Assembly (NCBI GenBank): GCA_016789625.1
Contig: JAEUQS010000858.1
Span: 1-7,355, forward strand
Length of the DNA stretch: 7,355 nt
Source: Acidobacteriota bacterium
GTDB taxonomy: Bacteria > Acidobacteriota > Thermoanaerobaculia > UBA5066
Direction: 5' to 3'
Part shown: piece after piece, positions 6,351 through 7,355 of the stretch
Layout: each line of letters starts with the position of its first letter
Position numbering within the stretch: the first letter of the stretch is position 1
Translations under genes and position numbers: made by a program
Notes under the pieces: model-generated
What the model was told of the DNA's origin: nothing
The model's database searches: none
The model's input: the letters and a program-made list of their open reading frames with translations, nothing else

Positions 6351-6827
6351 TCAAACTTGCGTCTTCTGCCGGGCGGCGGCCCGGGCCGCCATGACCACGT
6401 TCGCGAAGACGATCGTCCGCGTGTGCGTGGCCGAGCCGATGCGGAGCCGCAGGGGGAACGGCAACGGGCCCTGACCGTCGCGCCACGGACGAAACAGCGC
6501 CGCGAGCTGCTGGACTTTCAGCGCGGCTGCAGAGGCGTCGGCGTCGAGGAGCACCACGAGGAACTCGTCGTCCTCCCAGCGGAAGATCGAGTCCTTCTCG
6601 CGCACTCCCGCGAGGAGCACCTTCGCCGCCTCGATCACCGCGCGGTCGCGCGCTTCCTCTCCGTGAGCGGTGAGCAGCCCTTCGTAGTTCGTGAGCACCA
6701 CGGAAAGCACCGACGTCGAGAGCTGCTGCCGGCGCGACCTCTCGAGCTCGCGCCCGATGATCTCGTCGAAGTAGTCCCGCGTGAAAAGCCCGGTCAAGAG
6801 ATCCCGGATCCCCGTCTCGCCACTCAT
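6351..6827 (-). CDS. Stand-alone degenerate GGDEF domain protein
   Basis: 158 residues, essentially one GGDEF fold with no sensor domain, signal peptide or membrane segment. The family opening RDLLTGLFTRDYFDE is intact at residues 8-22. The catalytic signature GG(D/E)EF is replaced by EDDEF at 85-89, inside RWEDDEFLVVLL. The GTP/metal-binding stretch that normally reads like DxDxFKxxND..GHxxGD is also eroded (LTNYEGLLTAHGEEARDRAV, 45-64). In contrast the inhibitory-site motif RxxD is kept (R76-E-K-D79), exactly five residues before the signature as in active enzymes. In the family this pattern often marks c-di-GMP receptors rather than cyclases; here that is an inference, and it could instead be an inactive fold with a new role. 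ATG at 6827 is used; no Shine-Dalgarno is visible. It diverges from the Rrf2 gene across 100 nt and converges on maf. Confidence 0.82.
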   Translation of the reverse strand: MSGETGIRDLLTGLFTRDYFDEIIGRELERSRRQQLSTSVLSVVLTNYEGLLTAHGEEARDRAVIEAAKVLLAGVREKDSIFRWEDDEFLVVLLDADASAAALKVQQLAALFRPWRDGQGPLPFPLRLRIGSATHTRTIVFANVVMAARAAARQKTQV

Positions 6828-6859
6828 CGGAAGGTCGCGGATATTACCGCCCCCGGGGT

Positions 6860-6889
6860 TTGATTTCCGGCGCGGCCTCGTGAGATAAC
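6860..6889 (+). promoter_or_regulatory. Candidate sigma70-type promoter for the Rrf2 gene
   Basis: TTGATT at 6860-6865 and GATAAC at 6884-6889 are separated by 18 nt, with 4 of 6 matches to each consensus hexamer, in the only AT-richer patch of the 100-nt divergent gap. Transcription would begin near 6896, leaving about 30 nt before the Rrf2 ATG. Family members often repress their own promoter, but no operator palindrome is obvious. No counterpart is seen for the leftward GGDEF gene. Confidence 0.35.
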
Positions 6890-6898
6890 TTGATCCGA

Positions 6899-6931
6899 AT
6901 GGTCATGTTTGAGAGCGGCGACCGGGCATGA
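6899..6931 (+). other. Possible 10-codon leader ORF overlapping the Rrf2 start
   Basis: ATG at 6899 opens a reading frame for MVMFESGDRA, whose TGA (6929-6931) overlaps the Rrf2 ATG as ATGA. It has no Shine-Dalgarno, but it would sit at the very 5' end of a transcript from the candidate promoter, which could allow leaderless initiation and coupled translation of Rrf2. It is short enough to be chance. Confidence 0.2.
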
Positions 6932-7355
6932 AGCTCTCGCGCCGCGGCGAGTACGCCCTCAAAGCGCTCATCCACCTCGCCCGGCGGGGGGAGGGCGGCG
7001 TCGCGACCGTGCCCGAGATGGGGCGCCTCGAGGGCCTGCCGGAACCGTTCCTCCATCAGATCCTGCTCGAGCTCACGAGCGGCGGCGTGCTCAAGAGCCG
7101 ACGGGGCCGCGGCGGCGGCTTCGAGCTGGCGAGGCCAGCGAGCGAGATCTTCCTGGGCTCCGTGGTGAGGCTCGTCGACGGGCCCCTCGCGCCGATTCCC
7201 TGCGCCTCCGTGACGGCCTACGAAGCCTGCCCCACCTGCCCCGAGCCGGGGGCCTGCGACCTCCGCGGCGTGATGCGCCGCGTCAGGGACGCGGTCGCCG
7301 ACATCCTCGACCACACGACCCTCGCCGACGCCGCCTCGGGCGCGGAAGCGAGAAC
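6928..7355 (+). CDS. Rrf2 family transcriptional regulator (runs off right edge)
   Basis: The first 142 residues are visible with no stop before the edge; family members are usually ~130-165, so it is nearly complete. Residues 1-~70 form the winged helix-turn-helix: MKLSRRGEYALKAL at the start, LPEPFLHQILLEL at 37-49 (recognition helix region) and the wing SRRGRGGGFELARP at 57-70. A linker helix follows with LGSVVRLVDGPLAP. The cysteine segment has Cys92, Cys101, Cys104 and Cys110, then LRGVMRRVRDAVADIL and TTLADA. In IscR, NsrR and related proteins three cysteines here bind a [2Fe-2S] or [4Fe-4S] cluster that senses Fe-S status, NO or redox. Here the spacing is C-x8-C-x2-C-x5-C, with four cysteines, so the ligand set and signal are not certain. 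It diverges from the GGDEF gene. Its targets may lie beyond the right edge. The ATG fits the family N-terminus exactly; the ribosome site is weak. Confidence 0.9.
   Translation, partial: MKLSRRGEYALKALIHLARRGEGGVATVPEMGRLEGLPEPFLHQILLELTSGGVLKSRRGRGGGFELARPASEIFLGSVVRLVDGPLAPIPCASVTAYEACPTCPEPGACDLRGVMRRVRDAVADILDHTTLADAASGAEAR

Noticed and set aside
6844..7314. Minus-strand frame opposite the Rrf2 gene
   Set aside because: It is antisense to an intact Rrf2 winged helix and cysteine segment and has no recognisable domain.

Overview
The window is GC-rich, densely coded bacterial DNA and most likely comes from the phylum Acidobacteriota. The main reason is the large secreted protein at 2388-5483. 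It joins a GWxTD-type region to a von Willebrand A domain that reads like the 'VWFA-related Acidobacterial' family. Strong use of G/C at third codon positions makes long false ORFs on the opposite strands. The placement rests on family recognition only, since no database search was possible.

Layout. Positions 1-2149 hold a leftward gene run: a PAS-like/LuxR-type regulator, a NifS/IscS-type cysteine desulfurase whose GTG start overlaps the regulator's stop by 4 nt, and the first 54 residues of a zinc-ribbon (MJ0042-type) protein that leaves the window. A 238-nt divergent intergenic region separates this run from a rightward gene for a 1031-residue exported protein: signal peptide, duplicated GWxTD-like module, two Ig-like repeats and a VWA domain with an intact MIDAS. 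Immediately after its stop codon lies an array of three ~62-bp hairpin-forming repeats, followed by maf (nucleoside triphosphate pyrophosphatase). maf converges on a small leftward gene for a stand-alone degenerate GGDEF domain, with a strong GC hairpin between the two stops. An Rrf2-family regulator is transcribed divergently from the GGDEF gene and runs off the right edge.

How the genes may work together. The cysteine desulfurase supplies sulfur for Fe-S clusters and thiolated cofactors, and its overlap with the LuxR-type gene suggests translational coupling. The Rrf2 protein has a cysteine-rich segment of the kind that binds an Fe-S cluster in this family, but it lies over 5 kb away in a separate unit, so a functional link is only inferred. 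The exported GWxTD/VWA protein and maf look independent. I see no defence system, mobile element, CRISPR array, tRNA or rRNA. The most notable items are the repeat array at 5484-5668, the internally duplicated GWxTD module with one cysteine pair per copy, and the GGDEF protein that has lost its catalytic signature but keeps the c-di-GMP inhibitory-site motif.
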